Below are positions 35,470 through 44,612 of a DNA stretch of 64,000 bases, piece by piece. The position numbers were made by a program, and so were the translations under genes. Positions within the stretch are counted from its first letter, which is position 1. Every line of letters begins with the position of its first letter. Source of the DNA: JABDMH01 sp050298535 (GTDB lineage: Bacteria > Bacteroidota > Bacteroidia > Chitinophagales > Saprospiraceae); assembly GCA_050298535.1 (NCBI GenBank), contig JBNKUI010000026.1:42243-106242 (forward strand), given 5' to 3'. The notes under the pieces are model-generated. The model was given only the letters and a program-made list of their open reading frames with translations. It made no database searches and was not told where the DNA came from.

Positions 35470-36675
35470 ATGCGATATCGATTGAACTGGATCATGGCAT
35501 ATCAAAAAGTACTGCTAGGGAGTGTATTACTCTTTATGTTGGTCCATCAGGGATGTGCTCCTCCCATAGAGCCACTGGCGGATAACTGGGAAAGTGCTGT
35601 ACCATATCAGAAAACTCCGATGGGTCTTATTTCCATAAAGGCCAAAGATTGTGGTATCTGCCATCAGGAGATCTATAGAGAATGGCAGCTTTCCACACAT
35701 GCACATGCCTGGACTGATCTGCAATTTCAGGCAGAATTAGCAAAGGAGTCCAGTCCTTACCTTTGCATCAATTGTCACATTCCATTGGAGAATCAGCAGG
35801 AATTTCTCATCAAGGGTTTGCGTGGTGGCGATATCTATCAACCTGTGAAAGAAGTCAATCCTAATTTTGATCCGGAATTACAGTTGGAGGGGATCAGTTG
35901 TAGTACCTGTCACGTGCGGGATGGGTTCATTATTGGTGCTAATGGCTATGGAAATGCACCCCACCCGGTAAAGGTCGACACGGCATTTCTGAATGAACAG
36001 CTTTGCATGGGATGTCACAATGCCAGTGCGGTAGTGACACCCGAGCTTATCTGTACCTTTCAGACCGGTGACGAGTGGATGGAGGGTCCTTTTTTTAGTG
36101 AGAAGAATTGTATCTCCTGCCATATGGATACGATCACCCGTCCTCTGATGTCCGGCCTGCAAAACAGGACATCGCACCGGCACTGGTTTCCAGGCTCCGG
36201 TATTCCCAAACGTAGGGGACTTGAGTCGAAGGCCTTGCAGGGTATGGCCTTTTATCCTGATACCTTAGCATCCATCTACGAGCAGGGTGATAGTATTCGA
36301 TATCAATTAAGATTAGTAAATGAATTTTCCGGTCACCGTTTACCTACAGGCGATCCTGAGCGCTTCTACTTGATTAATTTGCGGTGGGAAAATGCAGCAT
36401 CGGAGGAGGTGGTGAAAAATGATACTTTCAGAATCGGCGAGGAGTGGGTATGGTATCCGGAAGCAAAAAAAGTGGGGGATAATAATATGGATCCACAAGA
36501 ATCACGGTTGTTTATCACCATGGTTTCTCCATCAGAAAAGGGAGCTTATAATTTATATACTCGTGTGACCAAACATCGAATGGATCCCCAAACGGCTGCA
36601 TATAATAATTTGGGTGAAGAATATCCGTTATTTATAACTGTATTCGACGAAAAGCAGTCCGTTCAGATTCAATAG
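35470..36675 (+). CDS. Exported pentaheme cytochrome c
   Basis: 401 residues with a hydrophobic leader ending near Cys29 (LLFMLVHQGCAPP), consistent with an anchored or lipoprotein form. Five CxxCH heme sites are visible at residues 61-65 (CGICH), 99-103 (CINCH), 144-148 (CSTCH), 179-183 (CMGCH) and 214-218 (CISCH), followed by a long heme-free C-terminal part of ~180 residues. The spacing resembles the cytochrome c554-like branch. Likely a periplasmic electron carrier; whether it accepts electrons from the GMC dehydrogenases of this window is inference. ATG 35470 chosen; an internal Met9 is a second option. Confidence 0.9.
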   Translation: MRYRLNWIMAYQKVLLGSVLLFMLVHQGCAPPIEPLADNWESAVPYQKTPMGLISIKAKDCGICHQEIYREWQLSTHAHAWTDLQFQAELAKESSPYLCINCHIPLENQQEFLIKGLRGGDIYQPVKEVNPNFDPELQLEGISCSTCHVRDGFIIGANGYGNAPHPVKVDTAFLNEQLCMGCHNASAVVTPELICTFQTGDEWMEGPFFSEKNCISCHMDTITRPLMSGLQNRTSHRHWFPGSGIPKRRGLESKALQGMAFYPDTLASIYEQGDSIRYQLRLVNEFSGHRLPTGDPERFYLINLRWENAASEEVVKNDTFRIGEEWVWYPEAKKVGDNNMDPQESRLFITMVSPSEKGAYNLYTRVTKHRMDPQTAAYNNLGEEYPLFITVFDEKQSVQIQ

Positions 36676-36693
36676 ATAAATTCAATAGACATT

Positions 36694-37173
36694 TTGCCAG
36701 ATTATATTAGAAAGTTACGATCCAAGATTGGGAAGGTAAAGATAATTCATCCCGGAGCGCGTATTATTGTGGAAAATCAAAATCAGGAAGTTCTGGTGAT
36801 CGACCGTCTGGATGATGGCAATTTGGGCCTGCCGGCAGGTGGGCTGGAGGAAGGTGAAACCATTGAGGAATGTATCAGACGAGAGGTATGGGAAGAGACA
36901 GGTATCACCATAAACTCGCTACACGTGATTGGCATCAGTACCGATCCAGCCGTAGAGGAAGTGATGTATCCCAATGGGGACTGTGTGCAGTATTTCACCA
37001 TCGAATTTTATTCGAAAGATTGGGAAGGTACACCGACCACGATACATTCTAACGAAGTAAAAAATGCACGATTTGTACCCTACAGTCATTTGGAGGCTCT
37101 GGCAAAAAATGAGCAAAACATATTATCCAGCCTGAGCTATTTTAATGCCAATGGTAAAGTGCTGCTGCATTAG
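36694..37173 (+). CDS. Nudix hydrolase
   Basis: 159 residues from a TTG start at 36694; no in-frame ATG precedes the Nudix box. The box starts at Gly51-Gly52 of PAGGLEEGETIEECIRR and continues REVWEETGI, matching the Gx5Ex7REUxEExGU consensus including the metal-binding Glu residues. Cleaves a nucleoside diphosphate linked to another group (X); the substrate cannot be read. Only 18 bp follow the cytochrome stop, suggesting readthrough, but there is no functional link between the two. Cytoplasmic. Confidence 0.9.
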   Translation: MPDYIRKLRSKIGKVKIIHPGARIIVENQNQEVLVIDRLDDGNLGLPAGGLEEGETIEECIRREVWEETGITINSLHVIGISTDPAVEEVMYPNGDCVQYFTIEFYSKDWEGTPTTIHSNEVKNARFVPYSHLEALAKNEQNILSSLSYFNANGKVLLH

Positions 37174-37556
37174 GAATTTCTATCTTGCAGATAAATTCCT
37201 GGCCTACGTTGAAATCACGTTTCCTGACATTCTACTTGGGTTAAATCTGCTCCCTACCGGTGATGGGGGAGATGGACTATTTTTACCATGTCTGAGCGGA
37301 TTGGAAGTGTGATGTTTCCACTATTGACTAATAGGATTCGACCATTCGATGAGGCTTTCGAGCAACATGTGGCAGATCTGAAAAGGGAAGCGGAGTCGAT
37401 TGCCAAAATTCATTGAAAGTATTCCAGTTGTTTATGCCTAAGATAAATGTAGGAATGGTCATTTATTTATTCAATTAATTGAATGAGATTAAAGTCCAGA
37501 TCAGGGATTCGGGTTTCTGAGGAACAAAATATAATTAGATCCTTAATAATATTTAT
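37174..37556. other. Intergenic region holding a short open frame
   Basis: About 380 bp between convergent genes. A 42-codon frame at 37288-37416 (listed separately) is the only protein-like element. No clear terminator for the Nudix gene is seen. Confidence 0.35.
37288..37416 (+). CDS. Possible 42-residue peptide, unrecognised
   Basis: ATG to TGA frame giving a charged peptide beginning MSERIGSVMFPLLTNRIR and ending with the acidic-basic helix-like DLKREAESIAKIH. The amphipathic C-terminal half suggests either a genuine small protein or the end of an eroded gene. No family recognised and no ribosome-binding site visible, so confidence is low. Confidence 0.25.
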   Translation: MSERIGSVMFPLLTNRIRPFDEAFEQHVADLKREAESIAKIH

Positions 37557-38387
37557 TTAGTCCTTAAATTCATAAATCCAATTTTCCCTTTGATACGCTA
37601 AGTTGAATCCGAATCGCTGGAGATTTCGATAGCTGGGAGAAGGATTGTCTTCTCTTTGTTCTGCAGTTTCTGAGACTAGAAATTTCACACCCATTTTCCG
37701 TGCAGCCTGTATGCGATGCTGAATAAGCAAGCTTTGTGCTCCTAATCCCCGATAGTTGGGAAGTGTCGCAGCAAAAGCCATTGAGGCTATATTTTTGTAA
37801 ATATGCATGGCACCTACTGCAATTACTTTATTTTGAAGCATGGCAGCATAATGAAAATAGTCTTGTTGACCGACACTGCCCCGTAGAAAAGAATGAATCC
37901 TTGGATCCTGCCAACCAAAACTTGTTGCAATAATATCCGCAAATATTTTTGCTTTACTTTCTTCAATTTGTCCAACTTTGAGAAATGAATTTATGGGTGG
38001 AACAAATCCGGAAAGGGCCCTCCAGACTTTTGACCAGTTATTATAGTGTACGAATCCAGTATTATTCAATTTTTCACAGATCTTCTCGTATTGAGGTGTC
38101 AGGGGGCTGAGTTGCAGGAAAAACCTTTTGATTTTTTTCTCACGATAAAAATCAATGATTTCGGAGAGATTTAATTCAACCATCGGCTCAGTCCATCCCC
38201 ATCCAATAATCCGGTTCATGGCGAGAATGTCAATTTCCGGTAAAGCCAGTGCCATGCCTGATCCGATCCGTTTAAAAGCAGGATTGAGTTCCGACTTAAG
38301 ACAATAGTATTTACTCCAGTACATGGCCTCCGATAGTTCAAGATCGCGGGCAAAATTTGGATCAATCAGTTTGTTTTGGACAGACAT
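37557..38387 (-). CDS. GNAT-like acetyltransferase family protein
   Basis: 276 residues from ATG 38387 (MSVQNKLIDP). The C-terminal half holds a GNAT core: VIAVGAMHIYKNIASMAFAATLP, YRGLGAQSLLIQHRIQAARKMGVKFLVSET, with the Arg-Gly-Leu-Gly-Ala acetyl-CoA loop. The N-terminal ~120 residues have no recognised domain, but contain KIKRFFLQLSPLTPQYEKICEKL, seen in other two-part GNAT proteins. Cytoplasmic; substrate unknown. Convergent with the Nudix gene and followed upstream by a TPR-gene end, with no coupling. Confidence 0.8.
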   Translation of the reverse strand: MSVQNKLIDPNFARDLELSEAMYWSKYYCLKSELNPAFKRIGSGMALALPEIDILAMNRIIGWGWTEPMVELNLSEIIDFYREKKIKRFFLQLSPLTPQYEKICEKLNNTGFVHYNNWSKVWRALSGFVPPINSFLKVGQIEESKAKIFADIIATSFGWQDPRIHSFLRGSVGQQDYFHYAAMLQNKVIAVGAMHIYKNIASMAFAATLPNYRGLGAQSLLIQHRIQAARKMGVKFLVSETAEQREDNPSPSYRNLQRFGFNLAYQRENWIYEFKD

Positions 38388-38493
38388 AATATATGATATC
38401 AAGACAGAACAGCAAATAAAGCTCAGACTAATAGCCTTTCTTACTACATAGCGTAAGTTTCCACCTTACGATGTAAGTGTCGCTTTTCAGGAG

Positions 38494-40245
38494 TTAGCAA
38501 TGCCAAGTTATCGATTGCTCTGGCTGGTAACTACAGTGTAGACCCGTCTTTATAGCATTCTTTAAGTGCTTTCCCAGTTCTGGGTGAACTACTTCAATTT
38601 TTTTGATAGCTGCCCTAATTCTCCAGGTCACTGCGGCCCTGGCTTTATCGAGACTGCTCCCAGAAGTCCTAATTTTACGTCCCTTACCTACGGCTCGGCT
38701 CACTTGGTGTAGGATGTCATCATATTCCTTTTGAAGCTTTTCCAAAGTCGGATGATCATGAAATTCTTCTGCTTCATGTATTGCATCCTGGATGTCTAGC
38801 AGTCTTTTCTGATAGGCTTTTTTGGCCTTAGCATCCAATACGTCGACACCACTTTCGATAGTCGTAATCCCCATTAAATCTGCACATGACAATGTTTCAT
38901 CAGGGGTTTGAAGTAATCGTGCAATATCCTGCAGGCCTTTCAAATTAGGTATTTGCGCTGATTTTCCTCCAAAGCTCAGTGTCCAAACGCTACCTTGATC
39001 GATAAACTCGTTGGGAAGCGATGTCCGCTTTGTTTCTGATGTAGAGGAGTGAGTTTTTCCCAGGTGCTTGCCGATGAAGTTCCAGAAGGATTGATGTTCG
39101 CTCTTTCCTTTGAATGGATTGACATCAATGACCCATTCAAGCGCGATAGCTTCATCGAACGGTTCATGGGGTCGGATCTTCCTATGAAAGGTTTGGGTAA
39201 ACTGGTTCCAGCATTTCCACATGGCATCCTCTTGTCCGGCATGATAATAGGCGGCTGCCATCATACCCTGAAAATCAATCCATGCTGTGGTGCCAGGATT
39301 TAGTTTACCGATTTCGATTGCTTCATGATACCGCTTATTTTCTAGGTACACCAATGTGCCGGTTAGGATAAATCCATTTCGTGATGGATCAATGCGCACC
39401 GCTTCCTCATAAAGTTGGAGAGCCTTGGTCGGTTGGCTCAAATAAACCAGGCAGAAAGCAAGGCCCGCCAGTAATTTGGGCTCACTGGGAGATAAGGCAA
39501 TGACCTTTTGTATATAGTATTCGGCCTTATCAAATTGACGATAAAATAAAAAGCATTTACCTAGTATAAATGCATTTTGTGGATCCAGCGGGTCTAGGTC
39601 AACAGCTTTTAATGCCCACTCGATAGCTTTTTGCTGGTTTTCATCCCATTCATCCCATAGAAGACAACTCCATTCATTGAAATATGTGAGAGACATGCCG
39701 GTGTAGGCCCTGGCAAATGAAGGATCCTTTTCGATTGCATCCAGAAAGTAAGTGCGGGCTTTCTCATCAGCCGCTAATGTACCAGCACGCATCGCATCCA
39801 TTCCATAAAGCCAGCTCTCGTAGGCGCTTAATTCATGAGATTGTCTATTTCTTATACTGGTCAGCAGATCCTGATCGACGACTTGTTGCAGGGAGAGTAC
39901 AATCTTCTGAATGATTTCCTCCTCTATCTGATAAAGATGTTCCAACGTATCACCAAATCGTTCAGCCCAGATCAACCGGTTTTCACGCGCATTTATCAAT
40001 TGAAGATTGATCTGTAGCAGATTGTCATGATACCTGGATAGACCTTTCACAAGGTAATCCACATTGGGGGGTAGATCAGAAGAAGACTCCATGGGAACGA
40101 TATGAAATGACCTCAGCCTGGCAAAGTCTGCCATGAGATCCATATGCAGTCCGGTGCAAAACATCTGAATTCTTTGATCATCTGAGAGATTTTGCAAAGG
40201 AAGAATTGACAGCGTAATCGGCGACTTAGCGGTGGACGATTCCAT
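38494..40245 (-). CDS. TolB/FlgO-like and TPR protein with a C-terminal regulator-type domain
   Basis: 583 residues from ATG 40245. N-terminal ~120 residues (ITLSILPLQNLSDDQRIQMFCTGLHMDLMADF, LRSFHIVPMES) are the TolB/FlgO-like domain that precedes TPRs in adenylate-cyclase-associated proteins. Residues ~130-340 carry tetratricopeptide repeats (SFARAYTGMSLTYFNEW, NAFILGKCFLFYRQFDKAEYYIQK, PKLLAGLAFCLVYLSQPTKALQLYEEAV). The last ~160 residues (FGGKSAQIPNLKGLQDIARLL, AVTWRIRAAIKKIE, HPELGKHLKNAIKTG) resemble the C-terminal domain of large actinobacterial ATPase or HTH regulators. No catalytic cyclase or DNA-binding domain is present, so this looks like a scaffold or sensor part. Divergent from the sterol-desaturase gene. 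Confidence 0.75.
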   Translation of the reverse strand: MESSTAKSPITLSILPLQNLSDDQRIQMFCTGLHMDLMADFARLRSFHIVPMESSSDLPPNVDYLVKGLSRYHDNLLQINLQLINARENRLIWAERFGDTLEHLYQIEEEIIQKIVLSLQQVVDQDLLTSIRNRQSHELSAYESWLYGMDAMRAGTLAADEKARTYFLDAIEKDPSFARAYTGMSLTYFNEWSCLLWDEWDENQQKAIEWALKAVDLDPLDPQNAFILGKCFLFYRQFDKAEYYIQKVIALSPSEPKLLAGLAFCLVYLSQPTKALQLYEEAVRIDPSRNGFILTGTLVYLENKRYHEAIEIGKLNPGTTAWIDFQGMMAAAYYHAGQEDAMWKCWNQFTQTFHRKIRPHEPFDEAIALEWVIDVNPFKGKSEHQSFWNFIGKHLGKTHSSTSETKRTSLPNEFIDQGSVWTLSFGGKSAQIPNLKGLQDIARLLQTPDETLSCADLMGITTIESGVDVLDAKAKKAYQKRLLDIQDAIHEAEEFHDHPTLEKLQKEYDDILHQVSRAVGKGRKIRTSGSSLDKARAAVTWRIRAAIKKIEVVHPELGKHLKNAIKTGLHCSYQPEQSITWHC

Positions 40246-40430
40246 GAATATCATTTGAGCCTCTAAGATACGGATCTCCGGAAATCTATGCCTTTTGTGC
40301 TAACCATAGACCTGGGATACAACGGGTTATTAGACATCGGTAAGTTTTACTTTAGAACCAACTTACATCGTGAGTGACAACCTTACGCTAATAGGGTAGT
40401 AATCAATTAAATAATTTAAATCTATTTGTT

Positions 40431-41192
40431 ATGCCTAGTCCTATCGAAATATTGCTAGACCCAGTCTCCATCGTAGTCCTGTTGATCTATGCCATCCTTA
40501 TGATTTGGGAGTGGCTATTTCCAGCACAGCAATTACCCCAGGTGAAAAACTGGAAATTGCGCGGTATGATATCATTTGCCGTTTACTTTTATCTTTCTTC
40601 ATATTTACCCTTATGGACAGATCCGCTCATCGAACCCTTTCGCTTGATGGATCTTACCTCTTTGGGGACTGTCGGGGGAGCATTAGTGGGAGTTGCCGTC
40701 TATGAGATGGCAGTGTATCTGTACCACAGAGCCGTCCATGGTAACGATTTTCTATGGCGTACATTCCACCAGATGCATCATAGCGCTGAAAGACTGGATA
40801 CCTACGGTGCGTTTTACTTTAGTCCCTTGGATATGGTTGGATTTACATTACTTGGCAGCTTGTGTTTTGCATTTCTGATTGGTATTACACCCCAAGCTAT
40901 TACCGTCACTTTGCTGACCACGACTTTCCTCGGTATCTTCCAGCATGCCAATATTCATACTCCTCAGTGGTTGGGATATATTATCCAAAGGCCTGAGAGT
41001 CATGCTTATCATCATGCTCGGGGTATTCACAGATATAATTATAGTGATTTGCCCATTTTCGATATCATCTTTGGAACATTTTATAATCCCTCTCAATACG
41101 AGCACAAAACCGGATTCTATATGGGATCATCTAGTCGGGTCGTGGATATGTTATTGGGTAGAGATGTTTCTAAGCCCAAAAATGCAAAATAA
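40431..41192 (+). CDS. Fatty acid hydroxylase/sterol desaturase-family membrane enzyme
   Basis: 253 residues with four or so transmembrane segments and the histidine clusters of the di-iron family: HRAVHGNDFLWRTFHQMHHS (HxxxH and HxxHH), HANIHTP and HAYHHARG. These eight histidines bind the non-heme di-iron site that hydroxylates or desaturates lipids. Membrane-bound. The gene is followed by a strong hairpin terminator, so it ends its own transcript. The lipid substrate is unknown. Confidence 0.92.
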   Translation: MPSPIEILLDPVSIVVLLIYAILMIWEWLFPAQQLPQVKNWKLRGMISFAVYFYLSSYLPLWTDPLIEPFRLMDLTSLGTVGGALVGVAVYEMAVYLYHRAVHGNDFLWRTFHQMHHSAERLDTYGAFYFSPLDMVGFTLLGSLCFAFLIGITPQAITVTLLTTTFLGIFQHANIHTPQWLGYIIQRPESHAYHHARGIHRYNYSDLPIFDIIFGTFYNPSQYEHKTGFYMGSSSRVVDMLLGRDVSKPKNAK

Positions 41193-41218
41193 ACATCTAT
41201 CCTTTGTGCTAAATTAAA

Positions 41219-41255
41219 GGTGTCTCCTAAAGTGTTTGGGAGGCACTTTGTATTT
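41219..41255 (+). terminator. Rho-independent terminator after the sterol-desaturase gene
   Basis: A 12-bp stem (arms 41220-41231 and 41235-41246: GTGTCTCCTAAA with TTTGGGAGGCAC, two G-U pairs) closed by a 3-nt loop GTG and followed by TTTGTATTTTTA. It lies 27 bp after the stop codon at 41192 and separates this gene from the next. Confidence 0.8.
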
Positions 41256-41274
41256 TTAGAAATTACGTCATCAA

Positions 41275-42045
41275 ATGTTTTTTATGCGAATCCTTTCAGT
41301 CGTCCTGTTCAGCTTAATCAGTGTTCACAGTTTTTGCCAACCAGAATCGTCGAACTACCTGAAACTAATACCCGGATCAGATCAATCAGATAAGTATCGG
41401 ACTTTGTTCCAATCCGATATCGACACTACGTGGGACAAGTGGGAAGAGAGAGGATATAGATATGGCTTTAATCCTGCCAAGACTCCTATGTACACGATGG
41501 TGAACGGAATTCTTGCCACACCCTATATGATTCAGGTACGGGGTAATCAGGAAGAACGAAATCGTAAGCGTTGGGGTTATCATGTGTTTGAAGGATTTGC
41601 CAGGGATGATATTTCCCGAATCACGATGCTAGTGAATAAACATGAGGAAGAGGGAAGACCCGTGGCAGAAATGTACTATTATGGAGCGAAGTATGGTCAC
41701 TCTGACAGTACCTACAATTGGTTTAGGATTGGATCAGATGTGCGCCAGCATTCGTTTATGTTCAGCAGAGATCGAGCTATTTTTTATGGATCACTGAAGC
41801 TTCAGAATGCCCTGACCTTGGGCAAGCTGGGATCCGATAATCTTTTGACACAAGCTCCCGATGGAGATGATGAAAAGAACTATGATGCCAGCGCCAGACA
41901 TGTCAACTATCTCTCGCTGAAGGAAAGTGAAGATGGCACTATCTTCTACGATAAGGATCGGAATATGGTAGTGATCAAAGTAGAAGGAGAATGGATGAAG
42001 GTGTCAGTGGAACCTCTACCGGATGGGGTTGACTATGACTTCTAA
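41275..42045 (+). CDS. Secreted hypothetical protein
   Basis: 256 residues with a signal peptide (MRILSVVLFSLISVHSFCQ); ATG 41275 or the in-frame ATG 41284 three codons later both leave it intact. The mature part contains YNWFRIGSDVRQHSFMFSRD and MYTMVNGILATPYMIQVRGN, with many aromatic and acidic residues but no motif that I recognise. Periplasmic or secreted. The previous gene is closed by a terminator and the next begins 44 bp later (upstream ATG), so co-transcription with the following small membrane protein is possible. Confidence 0.65.
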   Translation: MFFMRILSVVLFSLISVHSFCQPESSNYLKLIPGSDQSDKYRTLFQSDIDTTWDKWEERGYRYGFNPAKTPMYTMVNGILATPYMIQVRGNQEERNRKRWGYHVFEGFARDDISRITMLVNKHEEEGRPVAEMYYYGAKYGHSDSTYNWFRIGSDVRQHSFMFSRDRAIFYGSLKLQNALTLGKLGSDNLLTQAPDGDDEKNYDASARHVNYLSLKESEDGTIFYDKDRNMVVIKVEGEWMKVSVEPLPDGVDYDF

Positions 42046-42089
42046 GAGTGATATGTTAGAGGCATATTTTGAGTAGACTCACCAAATGG

Positions 42090-42479
42090 ATGGAATCTCG
42101 ACGGATGGTAGACCGTCATCGTAACCCACTCGGTATCTTTCTGAGGATTCCCCTCTATCTACTTCTTTTTTGGGCACTCTGGTCTCATCAGATGCACATG
42201 ATTGGCCTGGTTCTCCTCATCGATATATTACTCTGGTTCTTTATGCCACCGGTGGCCCCACGATCCAGGTTCGTAGATGAAATCATTGAAATCGAGATGG
42301 CCTGGCTTCAGTCAAAGTTTACCTGGATGAAGCTATTGTCTTTTTTGATCTTGCTGACCGGCTTAGTCGCCATTGGTCTGGGTTTGTGGGTGCACACGAT
42401 GCTACTGATTGGTATGGGGTTTCTCAATCTGATTGTTTTTAACATACTGATGCGGGCTATGGCACGATCTACTATTTAA
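42090..42479 (+). CDS. Small hypothetical membrane protein
   Basis: 129 residues from ATG 42090 (a TTG 21 bp upstream is the alternative). It begins with a basic segment (MESRRMVDRHRNPLGIFLR) and then has hydrophobic segments near LYLLLFWALWSHQMHMIGLVLLIDILLWFF and, after a short loop, LLSFLILLTGLVAIGLGLWVHTMLLIGMGFLNLIVF. This suggests a multi-helix inner-membrane protein of about four segments. No family recognised. The GrpB gene follows with 73 bp between. Confidence 0.6.
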   Translation: MESRRMVDRHRNPLGIFLRIPLYLLLFWALWSHQMHMIGLVLLIDILLWFFMPPVAPRSRFVDEIIEIEMAWLQSKFTWMKLLSFLILLTGLVAIGLGLWVHTMLLIGMGFLNLIVFNILMRAMARSTI

Positions 42480-42552
42480 GTTGTGTAGAAAGCGTGAGTT
42501 TTTAGTACAGGATGATCTTTTTTCTTTTAATTTCATTCTAACTAAGGTCATC

Positions 42553-43095
42553 ATGCTACTGGAAAACTATCAAGTTCGGTGGATCAAAGACTTCGGTCTC
42601 ATTCGTAAGATCCTCAAGCGAAATCTTCAGGGAGTGAATTGCGCGGTTGAGCATATTGGCAGTACCGCCGTGCCCGGACTCTGTGCCAAGCCCATCATCG
42701 ATATCGACCTCATCTACGGAGAGGAGTCTGATTTTGGGAAGATAAAAGCAATACTGGAAAATTTAGGATACTATCACAACGGTGATCAGGGTATACCCGG
42801 TAGAGAGGTATTTAAGAGAAGAGCGGATCACCAGCCTTCATCTGAGTTGGATGCGATTTCACACCATCTGTATATATGTCATAGAGATAATCCGGAGTTG
42901 AAAAGACATCTTATATTTAGAGATTGTCTGAGAAATAATGAAATGGCTCGAAACACATATGCCAAATTAAAGGAAGAAGTTGCAGCGAAGGCGGGACAGG
43001 ATCGGAAACTCTACGCAGAGTTGAAACAAGATGCTGCTCGGGATTTTGTGGAGAATACAATCCTGAAATTTGAAAGCCCTGATCTGCATTCCTAG
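42553..43095 (+). CDS. GrpB/UPF0157-family nucleotidyltransferase-fold protein
   Basis: 180 residues from ATG 42553, which begins the family's typical VRWIKDFGLIRKILK. The hallmark is EHIGSTAVPGLCAKPIIDIDLIYG (Gly-Ser-Thr and paired acidic residues of a nucleotidyltransferase fold), with the conserved HHLYICHRDNPELKRHLIFRDCLR near the C-terminus. Members are annotated as GrpB or glutamate-rich proteins without an agreed function; some are fused to CoaE kinase. Cytoplasmic. Confidence 0.9.
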   Translation: MLLENYQVRWIKDFGLIRKILKRNLQGVNCAVEHIGSTAVPGLCAKPIIDIDLIYGEESDFGKIKAILENLGYYHNGDQGIPGREVFKRRADHQPSSELDAISHHLYICHRDNPELKRHLIFRDCLRNNEMARNTYAKLKEEVAAKAGQDRKLYAELKQDAARDFVENTILKFESPDLHS

Positions 43096-43189
43096 GTTAA
43101 TCTGACTTTGGTTATTTCAAAAAGTATAATAGTCATTTATTAATCCAGATCATCTGTGAAAAGTAGTGCCGGGAAATAACAGACTATTT

Positions 43190-44575
43190 ATGCGATTTTT
43201 TTTCATTTTATTTTTAAGTCAGAGTTGTTATTTATTTGCGCAGGATCTCACCAATACAAAGGTAGATGGTTATAAAGCAATCTGGTTTGAACTCAATCAG
43301 AAATATCCGGCAGGTGATAAATATTCTGGTGCCCTGGGCACATACACGGCCAAACATACTCCACTGGCGATTTATGCGCCGGAGGTGGATCGTACATATT
43401 TCGTATATGGGGGTACGCGATCTGAGAAGGAAAGGCATTTGTTGTGTATGATTGGATACTTTGACCATGCGAAAGGGACGGTTTGCAAGCCGACCGTAGT
43501 GCATGACAAGATGGGTGTTGATGATCCACACGACAATCCCTCACTCCTGATTGATGATGAAGGATATCTCTGGGTTTTTGTGAGTGGTCGGGGAAGAAGT
43601 CGTCCGGGATTTAAGTATCGAAGTACACAGCCCTGGGCTATCGACCATTTTGAACAAATCACCGAGGAAGAAATGACGTATCCACAACCGTGGAAGATTA
43701 AGGATGGTTTTTTCCAATTTTTCACAAAGTATACAGGGGTACGTCAGTTATATTTTGAGAGCAGCCTCGATGGTATGCAGTGGACGGAGGATCAAATGCT
43801 GGCCGCTATTCCTGAAGAAGTTGGTGAAAAGAGCGGCCACTATCAAACCAGTGGTACGTATGATGATCGGATTGTCGGGACTTTTTTCAATCGACATCCC
43901 GATGGCAATGTGGATATACGTACGGACTTATACTATGTACAGTCAGAAGATATGGGCAAGACCTGGACCAACGTGAAGGGACAGGAAGTATCAGTTCCGA
44001 TCAAAGAAAAGCATTCCTCCACCCAGGTACTTAGTTTCCCCGATGATCATCGTAATATATACCTGAAAGATATGGGGTTTGATCAGGAGGGTAGACCCGC
44101 CTGTCTGTACATCCGAAGTAAGGGACATGTGCCGGGACCAGACAGTGCCCCCTATGAATGGTGTGTTGTGAGGTGGAATGGAGAAACGTGGACTCATAGT
44201 GTCATCACCAGCTCTGATCATAATTATGATATGGGGAGTCTTTACATCGATGAAGATACCTGGAAGGTGGTGGGACCTACCGAAATTGGACCTCAGCTCT
44301 GGGGTGTGGGCGGGGAAATAGCTATATGGAGTTCTGCCGATGAGGGAGGAAAGTGGACTCGAGAGAAAACGATCACTTCGAATTCCCGATTCAGCCACTC
44401 CTATGTTCGGCGTCCTCTTCATTATAAAGCGCCCTTCGCTTTTTTCTGGGCGGATGGGGATTCTCACACATTTAGTAAATCAGCGTTGTATTTCGGAGAT
44501 TTTAACGGGAATGTTTGGAAACTGCCTTATAACATGGAGGAGCCTTTTGCTTTTCCTGAAAAAGTGTCATTTTAA
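43190..44575 (+). CDS. Secreted BNR_4-family beta-propeller protein
   Basis: 461 residues from ATG 43190 with a signal peptide (FFILFLSQSCYLFAQ); the GTG 24 bp upstream is not needed. The fold is a multi-bladed propeller: VYGGTRSEKERHLLCMIGYFDH, DDPHDNPSLLIDDEGYLWVFVSGRGRSRPG, DMGKTWTNVKGQEV and GKWTREKTITSNSRFSHSYV, which include BNR-type Asp-box-like turns. The family includes polysaccharide lyases of PL24/PL25 type that act on ulvan, but the active-site residues could not be checked. Likely periplasmic or outer-membrane-facing sugar-active protein. The next gene, an alpha/beta hydrolase, starts 37 bp downstream. Confidence 0.85.
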   Translation: MRFFFILFLSQSCYLFAQDLTNTKVDGYKAIWFELNQKYPAGDKYSGALGTYTAKHTPLAIYAPEVDRTYFVYGGTRSEKERHLLCMIGYFDHAKGTVCKPTVVHDKMGVDDPHDNPSLLIDDEGYLWVFVSGRGRSRPGFKYRSTQPWAIDHFEQITEEEMTYPQPWKIKDGFFQFFTKYTGVRQLYFESSLDGMQWTEDQMLAAIPEEVGEKSGHYQTSGTYDDRIVGTFFNRHPDGNVDIRTDLYYVQSEDMGKTWTNVKGQEVSVPIKEKHSSTQVLSFPDDHRNIYLKDMGFDQEGRPACLYIRSKGHVPGPDSAPYEWCVVRWNGETWTHSVITSSDHNYDMGSLYIDEDTWKVVGPTEIGPQLWGVGGEIAIWSSADEGGKWTREKTITSNSRFSHSYVRRPLHYKAPFAFFWADGDSHTFSKSALYFGDFNGNVWKLPYNMEEPFAFPEKVSF

Positions 44576-44612
44576 ATGAGACTGCTGTCTATAACAATTT
44601 TGAAAAGATGAA

